Below, piece by piece: positions 27,501 through 35,009 of a DNA stretch of 64,000 nucleotides. The stretch covers positions 186,001 through 250,000 of the forward strand of contig AP025583.1 in assembly GCA_022846095.1 (NCBI GenBank), given 5' to 3'. Origin of the DNA: Oscillospiraceae bacterium (GTDB lineage Bacteria > Bacillota > Clostridia > Oscillospirales > Oscillospiraceae). The notes under the pieces are model-generated. The model had not been told where the DNA came from. It did not search any database and saw only the letters and a program-made list of their open reading frames with translations. Both the position numbers and the translations under genes were made by a program. The stretch's first letter is position 1. Each line of letters begins with the position of its first letter.

Positions 27501-28302
27501 GGTTCTGGACAGCTTCCTCGCCGCCACCGGCTATGCGGGCGACACCTACGCGGTGGACGCGGCCGTGACCAGCGGCCAGGCCGTGGAGGGCTACACCTTC
27601 GCGCAGCTCTCCGGCGACCCCGCCACGGGCGTCCTGGACGGCGACAAGGCCATCAACGTCTACTTCACCAAGAACCCCGCCGCGCAGTACAGCGTGCGCG
27701 TGAACTACTACCTGCTCAGCGCGGACGCGGACCACGTATACACCGAGACCGACAAGGTGCTGGACAGCGTGACCGCCCTCACCGGCCTGGCGGGCGATGC
27801 CTACGCCGTGGACGCGGCGCTCACCAGCGGCCGGGCCGTGGAGGGCCACACCTTCGCGCGGCTCTCCGGCGACCCCGCCACGGGTATCCTGGACGGCGAC
27901 AAGGTCATCAACGTCTACTTCACCAAGAACGCCGGGCCCGAGCCCGAGAACCCCGGCGGCGGCGATGACGACGAGCGTCCCGTGCGCCCCGACCGCCCCG
28001 ACCCCACTCCCGACCCCATCCCCGACGAGGAGATCACCGACAGCGAGACCCCGCTGAACCCCGGCCCCGAGGCCGGCGGCGAGGAGCAGGACATCCCCGA
28101 CGGCGAGACCCCGCTCTCTCCCGCCCCTGAGGGCGGCGAAGAGGTGGTCGTGGAGGAGGGCGAGGTGCCCTTGGGCAACCTGCCTCAGACCGGCGCCGCG
28201 GCCTCCCCCGTGAACCCCGCCCTGACCCTGGGCCTGGCGGCCCTGGCGTTCTCCCTGGCGGCGGCGGGCCTGAGCCTGCGCAAGAGGGAGACCGAGGAGT
28301 AA
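24514..28302 (+). CDS. LPXTG-anchored surface protein with beta-helix-like repeats
   Basis: A 1262-residue protein. Signal peptide: MKRIQKWISLLVTGAMLVSL ending at AALAAD. Residues 150-820 are glycine/alanine-rich, with repeated strands such as GGDITITGSAKVTAI and AAIGGG, typical of parallel beta-helix surface proteins. A single divergent beta-repeat follows (TATAGRGGSISPAG, SYTITPDDHYMVDAV). Next come two MucBP-like modules of 85 residues (27430 and 27685) that begin RVNYYLLS. The Pro/Glu-rich stalk ends in LPQTG (1223-1227), a hydrophobic segment and a basic tail, the sortase A anchor. The expected place is the cell wall, possibly binding mucin or glycans. No sortase is in the window. GGAGG precedes the ATG by eight bases. 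Confidence 0.9.
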   Translation: MKRIQKWISLLVTGAMLVSLFPAALAADEAGGGRAVVDIYHLDATTSAVVGNQDVYSIRNAAECPALDSDWADTYARDIDGYTYVGSSLDDGSLDVSAGGSYQVELYYADTSSVYKPANWNDPVLDEIMTVEGKAVSITLKDGQTLDLSSAGGGPGGYTVTVYVQGSATLIGKGNTGLRRILVSLGDGAELTVRQLSLFLDPANSAVSVQEGASATLILDGENRINAFTHSISVADGSRLAIRQVNGGWLNALDGAGAIEGGGTVYAEDVRLTTGNITADGAYVNCGLMVSGGISGQVSLTGSTVDISGGAPALGGEITIDNSAVTARAANNATAVTGTVNLNSGSLTAGTVSGNDNSPHHAVENAVIYLGQEAVLNVFSNYKVSAIDTETVTVIGGEILQGRLASNQQIQDFRVNDGRVVSPRESGDRSFAVNVEPSADGTYSVTHRYGLSYAALPLEGGGYTGELTLDGENKDLVWKAASGDEIEHFYLDGGNITVAPGMDGTVLVQYGGADFSVPADKALSVKQEDSGVVSPAHISVESGVSGLTLVLDSVNMGTNTAWENLITVEADSDVTILLEGENTLTASGSCITLENGASLSLDGDSLNATTTGSLAGAIQVVPGAALTIAGGTINAAVKSDAAGAAIGGRGATGGGADNWADCGTILITGDAVVNAQGGNDGAAIGGGQYGSGGDITITGSAKVTAIAGAHAAAIGGGGQSSDLGYALGAGQITISGNADVYAVGGAGAAAIGRGRFAAAELSGGDITVTTGGSVTAFADGAYFAIDVPEAGDSGDTSILNARFADGELSYLPQAGNPIVVYAVDGDAARSLTLEHIGSNNPIRAFACTVPAGAYMVRNGAQGKELQHTGYTLLDGDKDFLFAVAGNAMTTRDDLRFKTFTITATAGRGGSISPAGATTVAPLGGQSYTITPDDHYMVDAVTVNGETLEASGSYAFTGVTADQEIHASFKPVAQYVVRVNYYLLSEDADHVYTDADKVLDSFLAATGYAGDTYAVDAAVTSGQAVEGYTFAQLSGDPATGVLDGDKAINVYFTKNPAAQYSVRVNYYLLSADADHVYTETDKVLDSVTALTGLAGDAYAVDAALTSGRAVEGHTFARLSGDPATGILDGDKVINVYFTKNAGPEPENPGGGDDDERPVRPDRPDPTPDPIPDEEITDSETPLNPGPEAGGEEQDIPDGETPLSPAPEGGEEVVVEEGEVPLGNLPQTGAAASPVNPALTLGLAALAFSLAAAGLSLRKRETEE
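27430..27927 (+). repeat. Two tandem MucBP-like modules
   Basis: Two copies with a 255-base period (85 residues), each starting RVNYYLLS and ending in NVYFTKN. DNA identity between the copies is high, so recent duplication or conversion is likely. Confidence 0.85.
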
Positions 28303-28320
28303 TACGGACGAATCCCTTTT

Positions 28321-28352
28321 ACCGGGCGGCCCTTTGGGCCGCCCGGTATTTT
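28321..28352 (+). terminator. Terminator of the large surface protein gene
   Basis: ACCGGGCGGCCC, TTT, GGGCCGCCCGGT then ATTTT. Confidence 0.9.
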
Positions 28353-28398
28353 CGTGCGCGGGTACTGCGTACTTGTGCGCAGAGTACGGAAAAGAGAG

Positions 28399-28434
28399 AA
28401 ATGTAACCGAGATGTGACCGGGGACGGCTATACT
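28399..28434 (+). promoter_or_regulatory. Promoter with tandem 11-bp repeats (site B)
   Basis: AAATGTAACCG (28399-28409) is directly followed by AGATGTGACCG (28410-28420); TATACT (28429-28434) follows after the same eight-base gap as at 24192. No good -35 box is present, so the promoter should need an activator. Confidence 0.65.
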
Positions 28435-28484
28435 CACATAGCAATGAAGTATGCTATTGAACGAAACAAAAAGGAGACCGTCCT

Positions 28485-30134
28485 ATGATGTTCAACCGAT
28501 TCCGCCGCGCCGCCGCGGCGTTTCTCGCCGCCGTGTTCGCAGCCTCCCTGTGCTCCGCCGCCGCGCTGGCCACCGGCTCCGCGGGGGAGAACGGGGCCTA
28601 CAGCCTGCGCCCCACCGTGGCGGCCGCCCAGAACGAGGTGTACCATCTGGCCCAGACCCCCACGCCCAGCGGCCTTATGAGCGGCATGCTGATCGGCGGG
28701 CACTACACCTACTGTATCGACCACCACCTGCCCTGGCCGAAGGACGGGCAGAAGTACCGCGAGGGGGCGGCCCTGGAGCTGACCCAGGATCAGCGGGAGC
28801 AGCTGGCCCGCTGCCTGGACGCGGGCTACCCCTACGACCTGTTCGGCCTCACCGGACTGGTGCAGATGCCGGGCCAGGGCTACGGCTACTGGACCCAGGC
28901 CATGGTGTGGGCCATCGTGGCAACCGACACCGATAATTTTTTGAGCTTTGTAGACGCCAACGCCTATACCAAGGCCCTGTACCACTACGCGCTGACCGGC
29001 GAGCTGCCCGAGGGCTACGGAGAGGTCCGGGGGGCCGTCAAGGTGACCGCCTCCGCCGCATCGGTGGAGCTGGAGTACCGGGAGGACACGCAGACCTATG
29101 CGGGGAGCCTCACCCTGCGGGCCAACGCGCTGACCGATGTGTCCGTGACCGGGATGCCCGATGGGGTGACGATCCAGGTGTCCTACCTCGACTACAGCGT
29201 CACCCTGGAGCGGGGCGGCAGCTTCACCCTGCCCGCCGGGGAGGTGCCCATGGAGCTCAGTGTCAGCGCCGGGGGCGACCTGAGCGCGGTAAAGGGGGCG
29301 TTTTCCCTTCAATATACCAGCTATCAGAAGGTGGACGCGGACTCCTTCCAGGTCTACGAGCCTGTGGACCGCGAGAGCCAGCGCATGGTCGGGTTCGAGT
29401 TTGAAGCTGTGACCCCTGAGGGAACGGTGGCCTTTACCCTGGGCGAGAAGCCGGCCCCCGCGCCCATGCCGACTCCCGCGCCCACGCCGACTCCCGCGCC
29501 CACGCCGACCCCCGAGCCCACGCCGACTCCCGCGCCCACGCCGACTCCCGCGCCCACGCCGACTCCCGCGCCCACGCCGACTCCCGCGCCCACGCCGACT
29601 CCCGCGCCCACGCCGACTCCCGCGCCCACGCCGACTCCCGCGCCCACGCCGGCCCCCGCCCCCACGCCGACTCCCGCCCCCACGCCGACTCCCGAGCCCA
29701 CGCCGACTCCCGCGCCCACGCCGACCCCCGCGCCCGCGCCGACTCCCGCGCCCACGCCGGCCCCCGAGCCCGCGCCGTCGCCCGAGCCCGGCCCCCGGCC
29801 CGACCGGGATCCCCCGTCCCGGCCCACGCCCGCCCCCGTGCCCAGCGCGGCCCCGGATCCCGCCCCCGAGGTGGAGATCCCGGATGTGCAGACCCCCCTG
29901 GCCCCGGCGCCTGAGGTAGAGGTCCCGGAGGCCGCCGTGCCCCTGGCCCCCGCGCCCGGCCCCGCCCCGGAGGAGGAGATCGACCTGGCGGAGGCGGCCG
30001 TGCCCCTGGGCAACCTGCCCCAGACCGGCGGCAGCGCGCGGGACAACGCCCTGCGGGCCTCCCTGGCGCTGGCGGCGCTGTCCGCCGCCGGGCTGTGCGC
30101 GGCCCTGCTTCTGGGCAAAGAGGAAAACGCCTAA
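28485..30134 (+). CDS. Thioester-domain (TQXA) LPXTG surface adhesin
   Basis: A 549-residue protein. Signal peptide to about residue 30 ([19 protein letters not shown]). Residues 60-170 look like a TQXA thioester domain: Cys77 in [13 protein letters not shown] and Gln138 in [11 protein letters not shown] are the pair that forms the internal thioester in this family. A beta-sandwich region follows (residues 185-310). Then about 110 residues of Pro-Thr repeats form an extended stalk, and a Pro/Glu-rich linker leads to LPQTG at 511-515, a hydrophobic segment and a short charged tail. Thioester adhesins of Gram-positive bacteria bind host or other surface proteins covalently. AAGGAG lies eight bases before the ATG. 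Confidence 0.85.
   Translation: MMFNRFRRAAAAFLAAVFAASLCSAAALATGSAGENGAYSLRPTVAAAQNEVYHLAQTPTPSGLMSGMLIGGHYTYCIDHHLPWPKDGQKYREGAALELTQDQREQLARCLDAGYPYDLFGLTGLVQMPGQGYGYWTQAMVWAIVATDTDNFLSFVDANAYTKALYHYALTGELPEGYGEVRGAVKVTASAASVELEYREDTQTYAGSLTLRANALTDVSVTGMPDGVTIQVSYLDYSVTLERGGSFTLPAGEVPMELSVSAGGDLSAVKGAFSLQYTSYQKVDADSFQVYEPVDRESQRMVGFEFEAVTPEGTVAFTLGEKPAPAPMPTPAPTPTPAPTPTPEPTPTPAPTPTPAPTPTPAPTPTPAPTPTPAPTPTPAPTPTPAPTPAPAPTPTPAPTPTPEPTPTPAPTPTPAPAPTPAPTPAPEPAPSPEPGPRPDRDPPSRPTPAPVPSAAPDPAPEVEIPDVQTPLAPAPEVEVPEAAVPLAPAPGPAPEEEIDLAEAAVPLGNLPQTGGSARDNALRASLALAALSAAGLCAALLLGKEENA
29461..29778 (+). repeat. 18-base tandem repeats coding the Pro-Thr stalk
   Basis: Units of CCCGCGCCCACGCCGACT and close variants, each coding PAPTPT, run about 17 times. 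Such arrays change length by slippage, so stalk length probably differs between strains. Confidence 0.9.
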
Positions 30135-30147
30135 ACTTATCCACAAG

Positions 30148-30187
30148 AAAACCCGGCCCGGTGGAAAACTCCACCGGGCCGGGTTTT
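30148..30187. terminator. Bidirectional terminator, 18-bp stem
   Basis: AAAACCCGGCCCGGTGGA (30148-30165) pairs with 30170-30187; both flanks give T-runs. It separates the adhesin from the convergent purine operon. Confidence 0.93.
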
Positions 30188-30201
30188 GTCTGTGGGGCGC
30201 G

Positions 30202-33198
30202 TTAGGCACCCAGATAGGAGTAGTTGGCGTAGACCGCGCAGATGAGCTTGCGCAGATCCTCGTAGAGGCCGCAGGAGGCGTCCTCCACCGCGTAGTCCTT
30301 CACCGCGCCGCCCAGGCGCACGCGGGTCTTGCCGCCGGGCAGCTTCACGAAGCCCTCGTTCTCGCTGTTCTCAAAGTCCTCCACGCTCCAGTACAGGGTG
30401 AACTTATCCCTGTAGGGGCGGCTGTCGTAGGGGCAGAAGGTGGCGCAGTTGCCGCACTCGTTGCACATGCCGTCCACGTGGATGATCTGGCGCTGGCGTT
30501 TGCCGGGTACCCAGACCGCCACGTTGGCCCGGTTGGGGCACACGTCGGTGCAGGTCTCGCACACGGTGGCGCAGCCCAGGCAGCGGCTGTCGTCGCAGGA
30601 GGAGCAGTCGGTGCACAGGATGCCCTTCTTGGCCAGGGGCTTCTGGTAGTCGGGGTTGATGTTGGATTCCACAAACCGCTCGGTGTCCGCCGCCGCGATG
30701 GCCTTCGCCGCCTTGGTGGCCCCCGCGATGGCCTCCACCACGGTGCCGGGGCCCTTCTGGCCGTCGCCCACCACGTAGACATGCTTCACGTTGGTCTCCA
30801 GGGTCTCGGGGTCCACCACGGCCTTGCCGCGCTTGTCGAGCGTAATGCCGTTGGCCTGGAACAGGTCGCTGTCCACCTTCTCGCCCACGGCGGTGATGAC
30901 GGTGCTGGCGGCAAGCTCCACCGTCCTGCCGGTGTCCACGGGGCTGCGGCGGCCGCTGGCGTCGGCCGCGCCCAGCTCCATCACGCGGCAGGTGAGCACG
31001 CCGTCTTTGTGGCCCACGGGGGCCAGGAGCTCACGGAACTCCACGCCATCCTCCAGCGCCAGGCTCAGCTCCTCCTCGTCGGCGGGCATGTAGCGGCGGG
31101 TTCTGCGGTAGACCAGGCTGACCGCCTTCACGCCGGGCAGGCGCTTGGCCACCCGGGCCGCGTCCATGGCGGTGTTGCCGCCGCCGATGACCACCACGTG
31201 CTCACCGGCGTCCACCTTGGCGGGGTCGGCCTTGGCCTGCTCCAGGAACTCGATGACGTTGACGGCCTCGCCGTACTCCAGCCCCGCGTCGCCCTTCTTC
31301 CAGGCGCCGGTGGCGAAGATCACGTCGGTGTAGCCCCGGTCCATCAGCTCCTTGGCGCTCTTGACCTCCACGCCCAGCTCGAATTTGGCGCCCATGGCCT
31401 TGCAGAGGGCCACGTCGTTGTCGATGGCCTCGTGGCTGATGCGGAACGCGGGGATGACGTGGCGGACGATGCCGCCCAGGGTGTCTTTGCGCTCAAAGAC
31501 GGTCACGTCCACGCCCTCGCGGCCCAGGAAGTAGGCGGCGGAGAGGCCGGCGGGGCCGCCGCCCACGACGGCCACCTTCTTGCCCGGCTGAGCGGGCTTC
31601 GCCTTCAGCTTGGGCAGCAGCGCGGCGAAGCCGTGCTCGGCGGCGGTCAGCTTGGCGTCCCGGATGTGGACGGACTCCTCATAGAAGCCGCGCATGCACT
31701 TGTCCATGCAGCGGTGGGAGCAGATGGTGCCGGTGATGAAGGGCAGGGCGTTGCGCTGGGTGATGATCTCCAGGGCCTCCTCGTACCTGCCCTCCTGCAC
31801 CTTCATCAGGTAGCCGGGGATGTCCTGCTCGATGGGGCAGCCGGAGCGGCAGGGGGCGGTGAAGCAGTCGATGAGAGGGACCTTTTTGTCGATCTTCTTG
31901 CTGGGGATGGGCTTCACGGGCTTCTTGAAGTGGCCGTTGACCTCCAGGTCGGCCACCATAGCGTCCACCTTGGACAGGTCCACGCCGCTCCAGGGGGCGC
32001 TGCCGCCCTCCAGCAGGGCCTCGCCGATCTGGCTCATGCGCCGGTAGCCGCCGGGCTTGAGCATGTTGGTGGCCATGGTCACCGGCCAGATGCCCGCCGC
32101 CACGAACTGCTCGATGGTGAAGATGTCCGCGCCGCCGGAGTAGGAGATGCGCAGCTTGCCGCCGAACTCGTGGGTGAGCTTGTGGGCCAGGGAGAGGGAC
32201 AGGGGGTACAGGGAGCGGCCCGACATGTACATCTCCTCGCTGGGCAGCTCGCCCGCGGTTACGTCCACGGGGCAGGTGTTGGTGATCTTCACGCCGAATT
32301 CCAGGCCGCGTTCAGCGGTCAGGGCCATCAGGCGGTGGAACATGGGCACCGCGTCCTCAAACTGCAGATCCTCCTTGAAGTGGTGGTCGTCGAAGGACAC
32401 GTAGTCGAAGCCCAGGCTGTCCAGGCGCTTGCGGGCGAACTCGTAGCCCAGCATGGTGGGGTTGCACTTGACGTAGGTGTTGAGCCCCTTCTCAGTGATG
32501 AGGTAGGTGGCGATGCGCTCGATCTCGTCGGGGGGGCAGCCGTGGAGGGTGGACTCGGTGATGGAGTCGGAGACCTTGGGCGAGATCGCCTTGACGTAGG
32601 CCTCGTCCACGTGCTGGAACTTATCCAGGTTGGCCAGGGTCCAGTCCATGCACGCCTGCCAGGCCTCGGTGCCCTCGGCGTTCATCATGCCGTTGATGTA
32701 GCTGTCGATCTTCTCGCTCTTGATGCCCGCCAGGTCGTAGCCCACGGACATGTTGAACACAAAGCCGTCGGGGTCGCCCAGGCCCAGCTCCTTCGCCATC
32801 AGCTTGCAGGCGAACCAGGCCTTCACGTACTCGGCCAGGGCCTGGGGCACGTAGAGCTCGGTGGACCACTCGCAGTTGTAGCACTCGTCGGCGGCGGTGA
32901 TGCAGGGCTTGCTGACGCACTTGGACAGCTCGTCGCCGTCCATGATCTGCACCGTCTTCACCTCGAAAAACCGGCTGCCCGCCGCGTAGGCGGCGATGAT
33001 GTTCTGGGCTAGCTGGGTGTGGGGGCCGGCGGCGGGGCCGTAGGGGGACTCGATCTTCTCCTTGAAGATGGGCCTGGCTTGGCCGTTTTCATGCCTGACC
33101 AGCTTGGATACGCCGAAAACGCTGCCCTGCTCCCGGTATTCGGTCAGAATCCAGTTCATCAGCCGGGCAAACGGCATGGGACGCATAATGTCGCTCAT
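30202..33198 (-). CDS. ygfK: YgfK-family iron-sulfur flavoprotein oxidoreductase
   Basis: A 998-residue protein of the YgfK family (annotated in databases as a putative selenate reductase subunit), now linked to purine degradation. N-terminal half: a dihydroorotate-dehydrogenase-like barrel. About residues 430-520: a GltD-type Fe-S segment (CFTAPCRSGCPIEQDIPGYL). About 540-830: two Rossmann motifs (VAVVGGGPAGLSAAYFLG; VVVIGGGNTAMDAAR) for FAD and NAD(P)H. C-terminus: cysteine clusters including CNECGNCATFCP for 4Fe-4S centres. It may pass electrons between NAD(P)H and the xanthine dehydrogenase or another redox step. The ATG at 33198 is chosen for the GGAGG eight bases upstream. It lies 71 bases after ssnA. 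Confidence 0.93.
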   Translation of the reverse strand: MSDIMRPMPFARLMNWILTEYREQGSVFGVSKLVRHENGQARPIFKEKIESPYGPAAGPHTQLAQNIIAAYAAGSRFFEVKTVQIMDGDELSKCVSKPCITAADECYNCEWSTELYVPQALAEYVKAWFACKLMAKELGLGDPDGFVFNMSVGYDLAGIKSEKIDSYINGMMNAEGTEAWQACMDWTLANLDKFQHVDEAYVKAISPKVSDSITESTLHGCPPDEIERIATYLITEKGLNTYVKCNPTMLGYEFARKRLDSLGFDYVSFDDHHFKEDLQFEDAVPMFHRLMALTAERGLEFGVKITNTCPVDVTAGELPSEEMYMSGRSLYPLSLSLAHKLTHEFGGKLRISYSGGADIFTIEQFVAAGIWPVTMATNMLKPGGYRRMSQIGEALLEGGSAPWSGVDLSKVDAMVADLEVNGHFKKPVKPIPSKKIDKKVPLIDCFTAPCRSGCPIEQDIPGYLMKVQEGRYEEALEIITQRNALPFITGTICSHRCMDKCMRGFYEESVHIRDAKLTAAEHGFAALLPKLKAKPAQPGKKVAVVGGGPAGLSAAYFLGREGVDVTVFERKDTLGGIVRHVIPAFRISHEAIDNDVALCKAMGAKFELGVEVKSAKELMDRGYTDVIFATGAWKKGDAGLEYGEAVNVIEFLEQAKADPAKVDAGEHVVVIGGGNTAMDAARVAKRLPGVKAVSLVYRRTRRYMPADEEELSLALEDGVEFRELLAPVGHKDGVLTCRVMELGAADASGRRSPVDTGRTVELAASTVITAVGEKVDSDLFQANGITLDKRGKAVVDPETLETNVKHVYVVGDGQKGPGTVVEAIAGATKAAKAIAAADTERFVESNINPDYQKPLAKKGILCTDCSSCDDSRCLGCATVCETCTDVCPNRANVAVWVPGKRQRQIIHVDGMCNECGNCATFCPYDSRPYRDKFTLYWSVEDFENSENEGFVKLPGGKTRVRLGGAVKDYAVEDASCGLYEDLRKLICAVYANYSYLGA

Positions 33199-33236
33199 AT
33201 GTAAAGCCTCCATATCGTTTTTTATTGGGTATTGCG

Positions 33237-33266
33237 CAGGGGCCGATGCCCACACCGGCCCGTCCC
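33237..33266. repeat. Partial intergenic repeat between ssnA and ygfK
   Basis: AGGGGCCGATGCCCACACCG and CCCG: the second palindrome module of the composite repeats, with one mismatch in an arm. Confidence 0.75.
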
Positions 33267-33269
33267 GCA

Positions 33270-34610
33270 TTAATAAGTACGGTGGTTGAGCTCGCCCCAG
33301 AGCTTTTTGGACTGCTCCATGGTCCAGGCGTTAATCCGGTCCTCGTCAATGCCCACGAACTCCCGGTCCTTGTAGACCACCTTGCCGTTGATGACGGTGG
33401 TGCGGCAGTTCTTGCCCATCATGCCGAAGAGCATGTGCCCGTCGATGTTGGCGTCAGAGAAGGGGGTGAAGGGCTTGTAGTCCATCACGATCACGTCGGC
33501 GGCGGCGCCGGGCTTGAGCACGCCCAGGGGCTTTTCAAAGTAGCGCGCGCCGATCTTGGCGTTGTTGCGGAAGAGCATGTCGGTGGCCTCGCACCAGCCC
33601 ACGGCGGGGTCGCAGGCGTTGTGGCGCTGCATGGGCAGCAGCACCTTCAGGCTCTCCAGCATGTCGTGGGTGTAGGCGTCGGTGCCCAGACCGATGAGGA
33701 TGCCCTTCTTGTAGAGCTGGAGCACGGGGGTGCAGCCCACCGCGTTGCCCATGTTGGACTCGGGGTTGTTGACCACCATGGTGTCGGTCTGCTTGATGAT
33801 GTCCATCTCGGCGGGGGAGACGTGGATGCAGTGGCCCAAAATGGTCTTTTCGCCCAAAACGTCGTTGTAGAGCAGGCGGTTCACCGGGCGGCAGCCGTAG
33901 TTTTGCAGCGCGTCGTACACGTCGTTCATGCCCTCGGCCACGTGGATGTGGAAGCCGGTCATGCCGTCGTTGGCCTTGACCATCTCCTCAAAGGTCTTGT
34001 CGGAGATGGTGAACAGGGCGTGGCCGCCGAACATAGCCTTGATCATGTCGTCGTTTTCGTCCTTCGCCCATTTGGCGAAGTCGGCGTTCTCCTGGATGGA
34101 CTGGGCGCATTTCTCCGCGCCGTCGCGCTCGCTCACCTCGTAGCACAGGCAGGCGCGCATACCCAGCTCCCTGCATACGTCCTTGATGGCGAAGAGGGAG
34201 CCGGGGATCTCGCCGAAGGAGGCGTGGTGGTCGAAGATGGTGGTCACGCCGTCCCGGATGCAGTCCAGCACGGTGGCGTAGGCGCAGGCGCGGGTGCCGT
34301 CCAGGGAGAGGTGGCGGTCGATGTACCACCACTGGCCGTCCAGCACCTCAAAAAAGTTGGTGGGGTTGAAGCCGTCGATAGACAGGCCGCGCGCCAGCCC
34401 GCTATAGATGTGGGTGTGGGCGTTGATGAGGCCGGGCATAATGACCTGGCCCTTTGCGTCCACAAATTCCGCGTCGGGGTACTTCGCCCTCATGTCGGCC
34501 AGCGTACCGACCTCCTTGATCATCTCGCCATCGATGACCACGGCGCCGTCTTCCAGGTAGGGCAGGGCCTCGTCTCTTGTGATGAGCCTTCCGTTCCCAA
34601 TCAGCAGCAT
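33270..34610 (-). CDS. ssnA: SsnA-type aminohydrolase of purine degradation
   Basis: A 446-residue amidohydrolase-superfamily protein. The metal site is visible: NAHTHIYSG (HxH) near 66, HIHVAEG, GHCIHVSP and LGTDAYTHD, giving the His/Asp set of the ATZ/TRZ subgroup of deaminases. SsnA is one of the genes tied to uric acid and purine fermentation in gut anaerobes; the exact ring-opening or deaminating step is not certain. The ATG at 34610 follows AAGGAAGGAA. It is the first gene after a leader of about 220 bases with a strong terminator. Confidence 0.92.
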   Translation of the reverse strand: MLLIGNGRLITRDEALPYLEDGAVVIDGEMIKEVGTLADMRAKYPDAEFVDAKGQVIMPGLINAHTHIYSGLARGLSIDGFNPTNFFEVLDGQWWYIDRHLSLDGTRACAYATVLDCIRDGVTTIFDHHASFGEIPGSLFAIKDVCRELGMRACLCYEVSERDGAEKCAQSIQENADFAKWAKDENDDMIKAMFGGHALFTISDKTFEEMVKANDGMTGFHIHVAEGMNDVYDALQNYGCRPVNRLLYNDVLGEKTILGHCIHVSPAEMDIIKQTDTMVVNNPESNMGNAVGCTPVLQLYKKGILIGLGTDAYTHDMLESLKVLLPMQRHNACDPAVGWCEATDMLFRNNAKIGARYFEKPLGVLKPGAAADVIVMDYKPFTPFSDANIDGHMLFGMMGKNCRTTVINGKVVYKDREFVGIDEDRINAWTMEQSKKLWGELNHRTY

Positions 34611-34828
34611 AATGCGTTCCTTCCTTTCTTGTCCGTCGAATCCAAATGATAAACATAAAAAAGTGCTCATTCTTTTGAATGAGCACCTGCCGCCGGATGG
34701 GCCGCGGCGCGCTCGCGCCCAGCCGAACAGCAGATGTTCATTCAGCCCGTGCGCAAAAGCACTTCGTTGCAGCCACAACCAAGTATATGGAGTTGTTTGT
34801 GTAATCTGTACAGTCTTTTCTTGTTTAC
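34611..34828 (-). ncRNA. Structured 5' leader of ssnA, candidate attenuator or riboswitch
   Basis: The transcript from the promoter at 34835-34863 would carry about 218 bases before ssnA. It can form ACAAC/GTTGT with an inner CCA/TGG stem, then GTGC/GCAC, GAACA/TGTTC and a GC-rich hairpin, and ends in an intrinsic terminator (34657-34687). A segment TGAATGA (34738-34744 region) can pair with TCATTCA of the terminator's first arm, giving an alternative antiterminator. It lacks the conserved purine-riboswitch core and the T-box sequence. Ligand binding is inference. Confidence 0.5.
34657..34687 (-). terminator. Intrinsic terminator in the ssnA leader
   Basis: Minus-strand GTGCTCATTC and GAATGAGCAC form a perfect 10-bp stem around AAAA, followed by six T. 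It ends about 47 bases before the ssnA start, inside the transcription unit. Confidence 0.88.
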
Positions 34829-34834
34829 GCCCCT

Positions 34835-34863
34835 ATCTTATCACATCTTTTTGCAGAAATCAA
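34835..34863 (-). promoter_or_regulatory. Promoter of the ssnA-ygfK operon
   Basis: Minus-strand TTGATT (34858-34863) and TAAGAT (34835-34840), spacer 17. Confidence 0.7.
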
Positions 34864-34872
34864 TAGTTTTTA

Positions 34873-34897
34873 TGCCTGTCTAAAAAATTTTTAGGCA
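34873..34897. promoter_or_regulatory. Palindrome between the divergent ssnA and PAS-regulator promoters
   Basis: TGCCT (34873-34877) and AGGCA (34893-34897) frame CTAAAAAATTTTTAG. It lies about 10-12 bases from each -35 box. A related CTAAAAATTTTTT lies upstream of the ygeX promoter at 44673-44687. Likely site of the divergently encoded regulator; inference. Confidence 0.5.
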
Positions 34898-34909
34898 ACA
34901 CAATTTTTC

Positions 34910-34937
34910 TTGAAATTGTTGTGGATTGTGGTACAAT
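34910..34937 (+). promoter_or_regulatory. Promoter of the YheO-type regulator
   Basis: TTGAAA (34910-34915) and TACAAT (34932-34937), spacer 16. Confidence 0.65.
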
Positions 34938-35009
34938 ATGTAGTATCGGCGCCGGGTTTTCCGGCAAAATCATGGAGGAAGGGAAGGGATTACGCTGAAC
35001 GCATCCACA

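Noticed and set aside
24514-28302. Pilus subunit
   Set aside because: There is an LPXTG anchor but no pilin motif with sortase C gene nearby, and the beta-helix repeats and MucBP-like modules fit a wall-anchored binding protein better.
29461-29778. CRISPR-like array
   Set aside because: The 18-base units are contiguous without spacers and lie in frame inside an LPXTG protein gene.
28434-30209. Arg/Gly repeat protein on the minus strand opposite the adhesin
   Set aside because: It is only the reverse translation of the Pro-Thr stalk repeats and lacks a start signal.
30478-33012. 844-residue plus-strand open frame opposite ygfK
   Set aside because: Composition rich in Gly, Val, His and Leu without domains; ygfK on the other strand has clear cofactor motifs.
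34690-34830. Guanine/adenine riboswitch or T-box in the ssnA leader
   Set aside because: The conserved purine core and the T-box GGTGG-type antiterminator sequence are not found; only a generic attenuator is supported.
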